A stretch of DNA of 20,028 bases from CAJBLF01 sp964495905 (lineage in GTDB: Bacteria; Patescibacteriota; Gracilibacteria; Absconditabacterales; Absconditicoccaceae). Each line of letters starts with the position of its first letter. The stretch's first letter is position 1. The position numbers and the translations under genes are program-made. The notes under the pieces are model-generated. The model was given only the letters and a program-made list of their open reading frames with translations. It did not search any database and had not been told where the DNA came from. Shown here one piece after another: positions 9,153 to 17,350 of the stretch. Location: the NCBI GenBank assembly GCA_964495905.1, contig CAZBWN010000071.1:1-20028 (forward strand). The letters are read 5' to 3'.

Positions 9153-10703
9153 ATGAAAAATTTCTCAAAAATCATTGGAATTTCAATTTTATGTGGTATG
9201 TTCTTTCTTGGATTTTCCACAAAGGCATCTACGGGAGATACTACGGGAACGGGAAATATAAATACGGGAACAATAGTATATACATGATCATTATTAACGT
9301 ATCTCAATGCACAAGAGAGTAGTCTGACTTCATGATTTAGCGTGACATATGCTAAGCTCTATTCTATATTTTCCAAAACATGATTCAATATCCTCAAAAG
9401 CATTGAGTATCAGAGTTTGGTATGTCTAGGAGCGATAAAAAATGAATCAGCATTATCTCAGCTTCAAAAAGACAAAACAATATTGACGATAGCATTCAAA
9501 AAGGATTTTATAGAACTGGAAAATCAGGTTCTGGCTTTGGAAGAGAAACAAGCGTTACAGCTATCTGACAATGTAAATGTCTTTGATGTAGGCACTACGT
9601 ATGAAAGTGAAAAAACTAGACTCAAGGATCTCATAGACGCAAAAGTGAAACTCCACAAAGAGGCTATCGCAAATTTTGAGACCAGTTATATCGCAAAAAA
9701 TATTGATTTCCTCACAACTTTCCAACAATACAGCAGTGGTAACAAAGACTTGATAAAGGGTATTCAAGACAAGATGGATAAAGTGCAAGTCGTATTAACA
9801 GCATTTTCCTGAGTAGAAGCCATAGTAAATAGTATCAATGCCAAAATCACAGGATTAGGTGACATCATGCAAAAGATGACAGATAGCAAAAATAAATGAT
9901 TAGCAGCTTTAAGTAAAACACTTCAGCCTTTGATTGATAGCAATGTCAAAAAATATCCAAAACTTAAAAATCTAGCCGATGAATTAGAACAACAAAAAGC
10001 TTATCTGATAGGACAATATGAGATGGATCTAGATGAATATCTCAATAATAATTTTCAGATTCGATACAATCGCAGCCAATTTATGACGCTCCAAAAAGAG
10101 ATAAATGCATTCAAATCAAAATATTATACGAGTACCAATCAATTGAATTGTTCAAATATCGTTTCCACGGTTGATGCAAGCACAGCATTGCTTACCAAGA
10201 TAAATGCTATGAAGATAACAGTGAATTCATGATTGGCGAAGATAGAGAGTGGAGGCATAAGCAGTACATTCAAAGATCAGTTATATAGCGGTTTCCAGTC
10301 ATTATATGTCCAAAAATTCAAACAAAGATACAATGAATATTTGGCGTATATGAAAGGGTATATCTTGACGGCATTGAAAAATTTTGTAACCTGATTGATT
10401 CCTGCAACAACGAATCCTGTTACGCCATCAACTCCTACGACAGGAAATTTAACGAAGACGATATTTACCAAACCATTCAATCTTGGACAATACAACAAAG
10501 ACATCAAGGCCTTACAAAACCTACTGACAACACTATCATTATACAGTTGAGCGATTGATGGTGTGTATGGCAAAGCTACCAAAGATGGAGTCTATCAATT
10601 CCAATTAAGCAAATGATTGCTCAAAGGATACGAGAAAAAACCAGCGACATGGGGATGGATGGGACCTGCAACAAGAGCAGCCCTCAATAATCTAAGTAAA
10701 TAA
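9153..10703 (+). CDS. Secreted coiled-coil protein with peptidoglycan-binding domain
   Basis: 516 residues with nine TGA-Gly codons and a TAA stop. The N-terminus (MKNFSKIIGISILCGMFFLG, then FSTKAS) is a classic Sec signal peptide, so the mature protein works outside the cytoplasm. The body (about 60-400) is Lys/Gln/Leu-rich helix with likely coiled-coil stretches. A Thr/Pro linker (NPVTPSTPTTGN) near residue 428 leads to a C-terminal PG_binding_1 domain (about 442-516) with the hallmarks ALQNLL, IDGVYGKATKDGVYQFQ and GPATRAAL. The domain anchors proteins to the cell wall; no catalytic domain is visible. A structural or attachment role at the cell surface is plausible for a host-associated CPR bacterium, but that is inference. 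Confidence 0.8.
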
Positions 10704-10728
10704 ATTGTAAAATTAAAAGAATACCATC

Positions 10729-10763
10729 ATCATTCATTATTCATTTTTAATTTTTCATTAAGT
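10729..10763. repeat. AT-rich leader module (ATTCATTTTTAATT type)
   Basis: CATTATTCATTTTTAATTTTTCATTA lies a few bases upstream of the AT-hook gene start. Nearly the same string lies before miaA (11686-11717). Confidence 0.45.
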
Positions 10764-10770
10764 TTAGGTT

Positions 10771-11616
10771 ATGCCAAAAAACAAAAAAAAGAGTCCAGGG
10801 AGACCAAAAAAAGAATTCATATCACATAAACCAAAAACTAAGATTAAATCCTGACCAGGAAGACCAAGAAAGGATCAGAAATACAGTACACCGACAAATC
10901 AAGTTTCTCCGGCGGTCGTGTGATTTGTAGCAAAATCCGTAGATGAGTCCAAGAAAAAGGATCTGATTATCCTTGTATTATTTTTCTTATCATTTATCTT
11001 ATTTGTCGTCTCTTTATATTATACGTTTATAAGAGATAAAAAGACGGAGAATCTCAGTCTCTCAGAAATCTCTGAGATAGCGAATATTGATACAGGGAAT
11101 ATAGACTATACAACATCACAACAACCTGAAACCTGAAATTTATTCGCCGAGGCGGATCTTTTACCTTCTACATGATCCGTACAACCTACTGTTGCTGTTG
11201 AGTCGACAGTACAAAATCTTACTGCAGAGCAACAGACAATCATAGATTTCTATCAAGCGATAAATGCGATAGATACCACTACGGTACGTGCTATGGCAGA
11301 TACGCACCTCAAAGACTGAAATGTTTTTCAAACGTATTATAGCAATAACCGGTTATCTAAATTTTCTGCAATTATTGTGGATCCAAAAATCGTTGTGACG
11401 AATATCCAGGAAGAACCTACAACATCAACCAATCCAAACGTAAAGAATTTTTCATACACGCTTGAATATATGCTCGCAAGCAACCAGCAGAAAATTACGG
11501 AAGAACGATCGACAGTGCTTATCAAGAAAGGTGAAGACTGGAAAATTGGACAGCTCATGTGTGTGACCAAAGGCTGTTCTACTATGCCATTTTTCAATCC
11601 AGACAAATACAGATAA
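10771..11616 (+). CDS. Membrane protein with two AT-hook-like motifs and extracytoplasmic NTF2-like domain
   Basis: 281 residues, five TGA-Gly codons. The basic N-terminal tail contains two AT-hook-like motifs, SPGRPKK (8-14) and GPGRPRK (28-34), both with the GRP core that inserts into the minor groove of AT-rich DNA. A single hydrophobic helix follows (about 65-87, LIILVLFFLSFILFVVSLYY), flanked by KKK before and RDKK after. The positive-inside rule favours a cytoplasmic tail. The outer part begins with a Ser/Thr-rich linker and continues into about 130 residues (from LTAEQQTIIDFYQAINAID) with NTF2-like character and a Cys pair (CVTKGC) near the end that could form a disulfide. It may tie the nucleoid to the envelope. 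It follows the peptidoglycan-binding gene by 67 nt on the same strand. Confidence 0.68.
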
Positions 11617-11727
11617 ATTAATGAATAGTGAATGATGAATGATGAAAAATGTAGGTATTTTTTTATTAATAAATATGATTCCATCATTATTAATTATTCA
11701 TTTTTAATTATTCATTAGTTTAAAATA
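11617..11727. repeat. Spacer with long imperfect inverted repeat
   Basis: The 111-bp gap before miaA is almost pure A/T. Its left arm (TTAATGAATAGTGAATGATG and following, 11618-11651) is an imperfect inverted copy of its right arm (ATTATTAATTATTCATTTTT and following, 11683-11717). A hairpin with about 30-bp arms could form. It has no strong GC stem or clean U tract, so calling it a terminator is uncertain. Confidence 0.4.
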
Positions 11728-12702
11728 ATGGAAATCGAAGATATCGTTCAGGAGGCCAAACAAGAGATCGAAGCCTTTCGCAGCAAACATCCTGATGGGG
11801 TAGTGGTTATACGATGAGCGACAGCTACAGGAAAAAGTAAATTATCAATTTTATTATCTAAATATTTTGACGAAGAAGTCATCTCTGCAGATAGCAGACA
11901 GATTTTTAGGTATATGAATATCGGGACGGATAAAGTGCCGGATGATATCCTCCAACAGATTCCTCATCATGAGATAAATATCGTAAATCCAGATGAAACC
12001 TATACTTCAGGGCAACGAAAAAATGATACTTACAGAATCATATCTGAAATTCATGCACGTAAAAAAATCCCGATGATCGTGGGAGGGACATGATTGTATA
12101 TCGATACGGTGTACAAAAATTTTTCCATGCCGGACATTCCACCCGATATGGCACTGAGGGATGAACTTTTTGCAAAGGAAGAGCAGACTCCAGGAATACT
12201 TCATCAAGAGCTTGCAAAATTAGACCCGGAAGAAGCTATGAAATTGCATCCCAAATCTACAAGATATATCGTGAGAGCACTAGAGATTTATTACAAAAGC
12301 GGACAGACAAAAACTGATACGTTTGTTTCACAACCGCCAGCTTGGCCACTGCTCATGCTCGGTCTCCGAAGAGAAAAGGAAGACACTAACAGGAGAATCA
12401 ATGCGAGAGTGAGAGAAATGTTGAAGTGATGACTAGTGGAAGAAGTGCAATGATTGCTCAAACAATGATACACCAAAGATCTGCAATCGATGCAATGAAT
12501 TTGATACAAAGAAGTCGTAGAATTTCTGGAATGAACCCCGCAAGGCAGGGGACGTTGCACCTATAACGAAATGGAAGATCGTATCATCATTGCTACCCAC
12601 CAACTCGCAAAGAAACAAAGAAGCCGATTCCGCAGATATATCGCTGAAGGCATCCAAGCACCTAGACCAAATGTAACGTATAAGATGTGGAGATTGTCTT
12701 AA
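11728..12702 (+). CDS. miaA: tRNA dimethylallyltransferase
   Basis: 324 residues, nine TGA-Gly codons, stop TAA. MiaA transfers a dimethylallyl group to N6 of A37 in tRNAs that read codons starting with U. Visible: P-loop RGATATGKS (29-37, its first Gly from TGA at 11815; family consensus G.TA.GKS), VISADSRQIFRYMNIGTDK (DSRQ motif), VGGTGLYID (first Gly of GLY from TGA), and the C-terminal block with GGLVEEV, QGIGYKEVVEFLEG and ATHQLAKKQRSRFRRY. The length fits the family. An unusual 20-residue extension precedes the P-loop. Several TGA codons are adjacent or near-adjacent (12427-12432, 12496-12504). An SD is absent. It follows the AT-hook gene after a repeat-filled gap, so co-transcription is uncertain. 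Confidence 0.96.
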
Positions 12703-12732
12703 ATTTATCAGCCCCCAGATCCACTTTTTTTT

Positions 12733-12794
12733 TGCATCTGGAAAAGAGTTTTGCATACTTTTGATTTCCAAAAGTATGTCCAGCGAAGCGTTTT
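12733..12794. repeat. 62-bp direct repeat, copy 1
   Basis: Identical over 62 bp to 13465-13526. It contains a perfect 10-bp inverted repeat CATACTTTTG / CAAAAGTATG (12754-12763 and 12769-12778) with a 5-nt loop. It lies 31 bp after the miaA stop, and the two copies bracket the deaminase gene. Confidence 0.9.
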
Positions 12795-12805
12795 AAAAAA
12801 ATAGA

Positions 12806-12834
12806 TTAAGATTACTACAATAACACTATATAAA
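12806..12834 (+). promoter_or_regulatory. Putative promoter of the deaminase gene
   Basis: TTAAGA (12806-12811) and TATAAA (12829-12834) are 17 bp apart; the start codon at 12859 is 25 bp downstream. The -35 is weak, so confidence is modest. Confidence 0.35.
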
Positions 12835-12858
12835 TTTTAATTTTTATGATATTATTTT

Positions 12859-13308
12859 ATGGACCTCAAACTTCAAAAAAAAATAATGAAAAAAGCCATG
12901 AAAGAAGCAGAGAAAGCAGTCAAAAAATGAAATTCGCCCTTCGGTACAGTCATTGCTGATATCCACGGAAATGTCCTCGCCAAAGCATATAACACTGCCA
13001 ACACAGATATGAATCCTACCGCTCACGCAGAGATTTCCGCTATCAAAAAAGCCTGCAAAAAATTAGCAAGCAAAGATTTGAGTGCATATTATCTGATTAG
13101 CAACGCTGAGTCTTGTCCTATGTGCATGGCTGCCGCCATCAAAGCGAAAATACATAATTTCATCTTCGGCGCACCGACAGAAAGCGATAGCGATCCGTAC
13201 ATCACGGTACAAGAGATGGCTAAACATTCCAAACAGCCACTATCTATAATAACAGGCATATTAGAAAATGAATGCAAGGAACAGATAGCTACAGCAAGAA
13301 AAAAATAA
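12859..13308 (+). CDS. Nucleoside deaminase (CMP/dCMP deaminase fold, GuaD/TadA-like)
   Basis: 149 residues, one TGA-Gly (KKGNSPFGTVI). The zinc site is complete: NPTAHAEISAI with His56 and the proton-shuttling Glu58, and SCPMC with Cys86 and Cys89. PFG at 27-29 and the DPTAHAE-like block are typical of the cd01285 nucleoside deaminases, closest in pattern to guanine deaminase; tRNA adenosine deaminase TadA shares the fold. The second Zn motif has Ser instead of the usual Pro (SCPMC for PCPMC). Both substrates are possible, and the tRNA-modifying neighbours mildly favour TadA while the sequence pattern favours a free-base or nucleoside substrate. The start at ATG 12859 gives the full N-terminal helix; an out-of-frame ATG lies at 12846. 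It is bracketed by two exact copies of a 62-bp repeat. Confidence 0.88.
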
Positions 13309-13321
13309 ACTAACTGACTTT

Positions 13322-13354
13322 ATCACTCCCAGATGCATGCCACGGGATAGTGAT
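13322..13354. other. Hairpin-forming sequence after the deaminase gene
   Basis: ATCACT (13322-13327) pairs with AGTGAT (13349-13354), with an inner CCC/GGG stem. It lies 14 nt after the stop codon, but no T run follows, so it is a doubtful terminator. Confidence 0.35.
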
Positions 13355-13382
13355 CAAAACTTAGATGAAACAACTAACTGAA

Positions 13383-13430
13383 ACGAGACGGAGTGGGACC
13401 CGCCGTAGGTGGGACGGAGGCGAGTTGGTA
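13383..13430. other. GC-rich island in the deaminase-cca gap
   Basis: About 48 bp of clearly higher GC, with repeats of GGACGGAG and GGGAC type and a small hairpin CCCGCC GTA GGTGGG. No open frame of note. It may be a remnant of a repeat element. The rest of 13309-13559 holds only the hairpin before it and the second 62-bp repeat after it. Confidence 0.4.
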
Positions 13431-13464
13431 GGTCATGTGTAATTGAAATATTCGCCCTGAGTAC

Positions 13465-13526
13465 TGCATCTGGAAAAGAGTTTTGCATACTTTTGATTTC
13501 CAAAAGTATGTCCAGCGAAGCGTTTT
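13465..13526. repeat. 62-bp direct repeat, copy 2
   Basis: An exact copy of 12733-12794 in the same orientation, in the gap between the convergent deaminase and cca genes. Its palindrome lies at 13486-13510. The flanking sequences of the two copies differ. Confidence 0.9.
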
Positions 13527-13559
13527 TTAAAATAAAGAAAATCTGTTCATAAAATAATA

Positions 13560-15374
13560 TTATTTTATGATATGTTTAATCTGCGTACCCAAAAATCAAA
13601 AAATCCCTTCTTTTGTATTTCTTTTCTTAATATCATCAATTACCCACGCCAACGCCTTTTGTAATAACGCTCAAATAGCAGGAGAGGCAGGCAATGTAAA
13701 GTGCGAGATAATATCCGAACCGTTGATGGCGAGATCCTTCATCGTAAATTGTCATTCTTTCTTTTGAAGTTTTTTCAGTATGATTTTAAGTTTATTTATA
13801 TCAGAAAGGTCAGCACTATTCTGTAAGGGATTATATTGTCCCAATCTGTCAGCCATAGTGATATCCAGGATATCCATAGCTTTTTCATAGCCCGCTTCAC
13901 TCAGAAATTTCCTTACTTTTTTCTCCATAGCATCATCTTTGGTCGCAAGTAATTCTTCAGGTTTGTGATGATTATTGATATATCGTGCAATGGTATCAAT
14001 CTCTTTACTGGAAAATCCAAGCGCTTTGAAATCAGTTCTCGCATATACGGAAGAGCTTCTTCTGTGATTGAGCGGTCCAGCAAGGATAGCTCTGATCTCC
14101 TCTTTGGTGAGATTGTCGCCATACGCGGCAAATTGATCCACCTTACCCACATCATGATAGAGCATCCCCAATCTTACGAGCGGATCTTTGCTTATTTTCT
14201 GTAATTCAAACAACGTGAGCATCGTGTGAGCATAGATATCAAACGGATGATATCTGATAGGCTGCTCAATATGTTTCGTCGCATACAATGCAGGGAAGAG
14301 ATGTTCCAAAAGTTGCGCTTCATCAAGCAATGCGGCAAAACCAAAGGGATTACCAAAGGTAAACGCTTTCATGATTTCATCTTTGATCCTTTCTTTTGCG
14401 ATATTTTTTATCAATGCATGATTTTTCTTCAGACTATTCCACGTCGCTTTCTCAAAATCAAAAAGCTTTATTTTTTTGTTGTCTCCCTTGATAAGGGGAG
14501 ATGCCGAAGGCAGAGGGGTTTGTTTTAATGTTTTAATATTTGAATCTTTTAATTTCTCATTCAATACATTCACAAGCCTGATTGCTCTGATGATTCTCAA
14601 AGCATCTTCCATAAATCTTTTATCGGGTTCTCCGACACATTTCAATCTTTTATTGATGATATCATTGATCCCTTTGTGCGGATCTACTATGATTCTGAGT
14701 TGTTTGTTCGCTTCAGATTTTTTACCTGCTACAAAAACTGTCGTTGATTTAAGCATCGTTGCAAGATGTTCTGCTTGAAATTGTCCATCAACAAAAAGCT
14801 TTTCAATATGCTTATGGTCTTGGACAATGAATATATTCAAATCTTTGATATAGAGATGTCTATGATCATCGAGTCTTTTGAGGAATATTTCATCATCAGT
14901 ATATTTGTGTATTATTTTCTTATCAATCAATGAAGTATATTCCTTTTTGTAAGGAACATTGGTATAGTACATGCAGTTGATTGTAAAATCTCTTCTGTTG
15001 GAATCCAAAAGCAGATCATTGCTTCGCGTGATCTCTCCCGGATGCCTAAAGTCAGCATAATCGCTTTCTGTCCTCAAGGGAGTAAGCTCATATTTAATTT
15101 CTACAGAATTTGCAGCTTTCGCTTTTTGTATCAAAGTAATAGTGCCGAATTTTTCCGTGATGAAATGTGATATCCCTTTTTTATCTATAGCATCATAAAT
15201 AGCTGTCGGTTCACCCGCCATCGTGAAATCTATATCCGTAGGTTTTTTATCTATACCCAAAAGGAGATCCCTCACGCATCCTCCTACTAGGAAAATATTG
15301 TGGGTATCTTTTATTCTTTTTTGGAGTAAATTGATATGGGTATCGAGGTTCTTGAGATATTCAAAATATAGCAT
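13560..15374 (-). CDS. cca: CCA-adding tRNA nucleotidyltransferase with HD domain
   Basis: 604 residues on the minus strand; under the standard code it would stop early at TGA 13754-13752. Reading on gives the family's C-terminal helical domain (MKDLAINGSDIISHFTLPAS, then PAIGALLQKALAWVID), which confirms the extension to TAA at 13560. The enzyme adds or repairs the 3' CCA of tRNAs. Visible: IFLVGGCVRDLLLG (27-40), the metal-binding pair Asp47/Asp49 in PTDIDF, NRRDFTIN near residue 133, and an HD phosphohydrolase motif LYHDVGK (His407, Asp408). Two insertions relative to typical enzymes: about 60 residues (about 176-235) of unknown nature, and TPLPSASPLIKG (286-297), encoded by a palindromic repeat. 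All three TGA-Gly codons lie in the last 65 residues. A tRNA-Lys gene without encoded CCA is 175 nt upstream. Confidence 0.94.
14483..14519. repeat. Palindromic element inserted in frame within cca
   Basis: Two small dyads stand side by side: CTCCCTT GAT AAGGGGAG and TGCC GAA GGCA, then GAGGGGT. On the cca strand this reads ACCCCTCTGCC, TTCGGCA, TCTCCCCTTATC, AAGGGAG, the look of widespread intergenic palindromic repeats. It encodes residues 286-297 of Cca without breaking the frame. The flank 14521-14556 resembles the TTTTAATC spacer module. Confidence 0.6.
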
Positions 15375-15375
15375 G

Positions 15376-15440
15376 GAATAATTAGATTACGAATTAAGAA
15401 TTACAAACCTGCCTGCCGGTAGGCAAGGTTACGAATTATG
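15376..15440. repeat. Spacer modules plus GCCTGCCGGTAGGC palindrome upstream of cca
   Basis: The leader of cca contains TTACGAATTAAGAATTAC and a second ACGAATTATGAAT, split by a GC-rich palindromic sequence (core GCCTGCCGGTAGGC, 15411-15424). The palindrome looks like an element inserted into the AT-rich module. No SD precedes the cca ATG. Confidence 0.5.
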
Positions 15441-15484
15441 AATAGATAACAATAGTAATATAGGTAAAGCCGTTGGCTTTTCAA

Positions 15485-15518
15485 GAAAAGAAAAAAATCT
15501 GCATTTTTCATCAGATTT
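15485..15518 (-). terminator. Terminator of tRNA-Lys
   Basis: On the minus strand the stem AAATCTG / CAGATTT (7 bp) with a 10-nt loop is followed by a T run. It lies 31 nt after the tRNA 3' end. A second hairpin (CAGATG TAATT CATCTG, 15534-15550) touches the tRNA 3' end, and AAAGCC GTT GGCTTT (15464-15478) lies beyond. Together they separate the tRNA from cca. Confidence 0.7.
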
Positions 15519-15548
15519 ATTTTTATTGCTTATCAGATGTAATTCATC

Positions 15549-15622
15549 TGGGCAAGCGGGGAATCGAACCCCGAACCTTGTCCTTAAGAGGGACCTGCTC
15601 TAGCCAATTGAGCTACTCACCC
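15549..15622 (-). tRNA. tRNA-Lys (CUU)
   Basis: The minus strand folds as a complete cloverleaf: acceptor GGGTGAG / CTTGCCC (with two G-U pairs), D arm GCTC...GAGC, anticodon loop CTCTTAA with anticodon CUU (15588-15586), T arm CGGGG TTCGATT CCCCG, discriminator A at 15549. The anticodon stem has a G-A mismatch at pair 27-43. CCA is not encoded; the downstream bases are GATG. Its own promoter lies at 15637-15666 and a terminator follows. Confidence 0.95.
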
Positions 15623-15636
15623 ATATATATGGGGTG

Positions 15637-15666
15637 AGTATATATAGATATCAAGAAAAAAATCAA
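15637..15666 (-). promoter_or_regulatory. Putative tRNA-Lys promoter with GC-rich discriminator
   Basis: On the minus strand TTGATT (15666-15661) and TATACT (15642-15637) are 18 bp apart. CACCCC follows directly, between the -10 and the expected start near 15630. A GC-rich discriminator is typical of stable-RNA promoters under stringent (ppGpp) control and stands out in this AT-rich genome. Confidence 0.5.
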
Positions 15667-15697
15667 CTATATCTTCGTTATTATCTCTTTTTTTTAC

Positions 15698-15725
15698 TTG
15701 TCACTTTAGTACACTACTATATATA
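15698..15725 (+). promoter_or_regulatory. Putative obg promoter
   Basis: TTGTCA (15698-15703) and TATATA (15720-15725) are 16 bp apart. The leader of about 24 nt before ATG 15756 has no Shine-Dalgarno sequence. Confidence 0.5.
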
Positions 15726-15755
15726 GTTAAATTCTTAGTTCTTAATCCAAAAATT

Positions 15756-17243
15756 ATGCGTTTTTATGATGAAGTGACGATAGCCGTCCAATCCGGAAAG
15801 TGAGGTGATGGAACGGTTACATGAAGAAGAGAAGCAGGAGTCGCTTTTTGATGACCCTCAGGAGGAAATGGAGGTAAAGGATGATCAGTCATCTTGCAAG
15901 CGCTCAAAGATGAAAATACGCTCCAAGGATTCAGATATAGAGCAGCTTTCAAAGCTGATGTCGGAGAACCAGGAAGATCAAGAGATCAATACGGATCAAA
16001 TGCAGAAAATTTGATTTTGTATGTCCCGGTAGGCACACTTATAAGAGACAAGATAACGGATGAAATACTCCATACTTTTACTGAAGACGGAGAACAATAT
16101 ATCGTAGTGCATGGAGGTGAAGGAGGAGTCGGGAATATCCATTTCAAAGACGCCGTTCATCAGTATCCGACTTTTTGTCTGCTCGGAGAACCCGGACACA
16201 AAAAAGAGATCGTACTAGAATTGCAATTGCTCGCCGATGTGGCATTGATCGGGACACCAAGTGTCGGGAAATCAAGCATTATCAACAGTATCTCAAATAC
16301 AAAAGCTAAAGTCGCCGACTATCCGTTTACGACTTTGGTCCCAAATCTTTGATCAGTAACAGCCTTAAATACCAATTTCAATGTCATAGATATCCCAGGT
16401 CTCATCAAAGGTGCAGCCGAAGGGAAAGGATTGGGAAATGCTTTCTTGCGTCATATCCTCAAAGCAAGAATTTTCTGTATGATCGGTGATATTTCTAGAT
16501 ATGACAAATGAATCACGGAGATCCCAGAATTGTTGGACGAAATCTGTACCTACACGCGTACAAAATTCAGCAAAAATCCAGAAGAGGTAGAGATCCAAAT
16601 CAGAGAAGATAAAGGTATGATCACCTTGTTTATCTACGAAGAAGGAAAACTAGTCATCGAAAAAAGGATGCTCTTCCTCATCAACAAATATGATCTCGTA
16701 AACGACGCAGATATCCTCAAAGAATACAAAGCGCAATTCCGAAAACAGATCCTAGATTTTTTCAAAAAGAATAAAATCTGAACCAAGATCACGAAAAAAC
16801 TCCTTGAAGAGTATACCTTTACAATCTCGGCAGCGACCCATTTTGGTGTCGATGAACGATTAAAGAAAGTAGTTGATGTGCTCAAAAAAACTGATGTCCA
16901 AGAAGTGTATCAGATAGAAAATATCCCTGCTCCTGAGACAAAACCAAAGGAAAACTATATCAAAAATATCAGTGAACAGGAAAAAGAGGTTTTGGTCAAC
17001 GAAAAATATATTGCAGCATGAGATGCTCAGTATGTGAACGTGCGAGAGATTTACAATGAAGAATTCGCCAAGATTGTCTGGATGCTTCAACGAGGAAATG
17101 ATGAAGCAGAAGCACGATTCTGGAAACAACTCGGTCAAAAATGATTCTTAGCGGAATTTGAGAATAGAGGAATCCAAAAAGGTGATATCTTCAAAGTAAT
17201 GAGTCCATACGAAGGACAACCACATAAGTATATACAATATTAA
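15756..17243 (+). CDS. obg: Obg-family GTPase (ribosome-associated)
   Basis: 495 residues, ten TGA-Gly codons, TAA stop. The N-terminal Obg fold (1-158) is restored only with TGA as Gly: SGKGGDGTVTGRREAGVAFG followed by GPSGGNGGKGG. The G domain shows G1 GTPSVGKSS (166-174), G2 around DYPFTTLVPNLG, G3 DIPG (212-215), G4 NKYD (310-313) and G5 SAATHFGV. The G3-G4 distance is about 98 residues, longer than I expect for Obg, because of an extra charged hairpin-like stretch (about 275-305, EVEIQIREDKGMITLFIYEE). A C-terminal OCT domain (about 430-495) is present (KIVWMLQRGNDEAEARFWKQ). Obg proteins bind the large ribosomal subunit and couple GTP or ppGpp levels to ribosome assembly. The neighbour rlmH also acts on the large subunit. 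Starts at ATG 15756; no earlier in-frame start fits. Confidence 0.97.
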
Positions 17244-17350
17244 GATTAAAAAATTATGAAAATTAGTAAGATTAAAAGATTTAAAAAAAACTAGTACCAG
17301 CACCAAATTTTTTAATCTTCTCAATTTTTTAATCTTTTAATTATATTGTC
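17244..17350. repeat. Spacer with TTTTAATCTTTT modules in inverted orientation
   Basis: The left half has AGATTAAAAAATT and AAGATTAAAAGATTTAAAA; the right half has TTTTTTAATCTTCTC and TTTTTTAATCTTTTAATT. The arms are complementary around CTAGTACCAGCACC, so the spacer between obg and rlmH could form a long AT hairpin. No gene is visible. Confidence 0.45.

Noticed and set aside
11617..11727. Insertion sequence or MITE before miaA
   Set aside because: The inverted arms are imperfect and pure AT, with no target-site duplication visible; better described as spacer modules in opposite orientation.
11815..11817. TGA as tryptophan (table 4) or selenocysteine
   Set aside because: The position is the first P-loop Gly of MiaA; the same holds for Obg and RlmH. 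Trp or Sec would destroy these motifs, and no SECIS-like pattern is needed at 91 sites.
12733..13526. CRISPR array from the repeated 62-bp units
   Set aside because: Only two copies, 670 bp apart, with a gene between them and no regular spacers.
13567..13767. Plus-strand 66-codon frame with a signal-peptide-like start
   Set aside because: The opposite strand encodes the conserved C-terminal domain of Cca (LAINGSD...) once TGA is read as Gly; the plus frame is its shadow.
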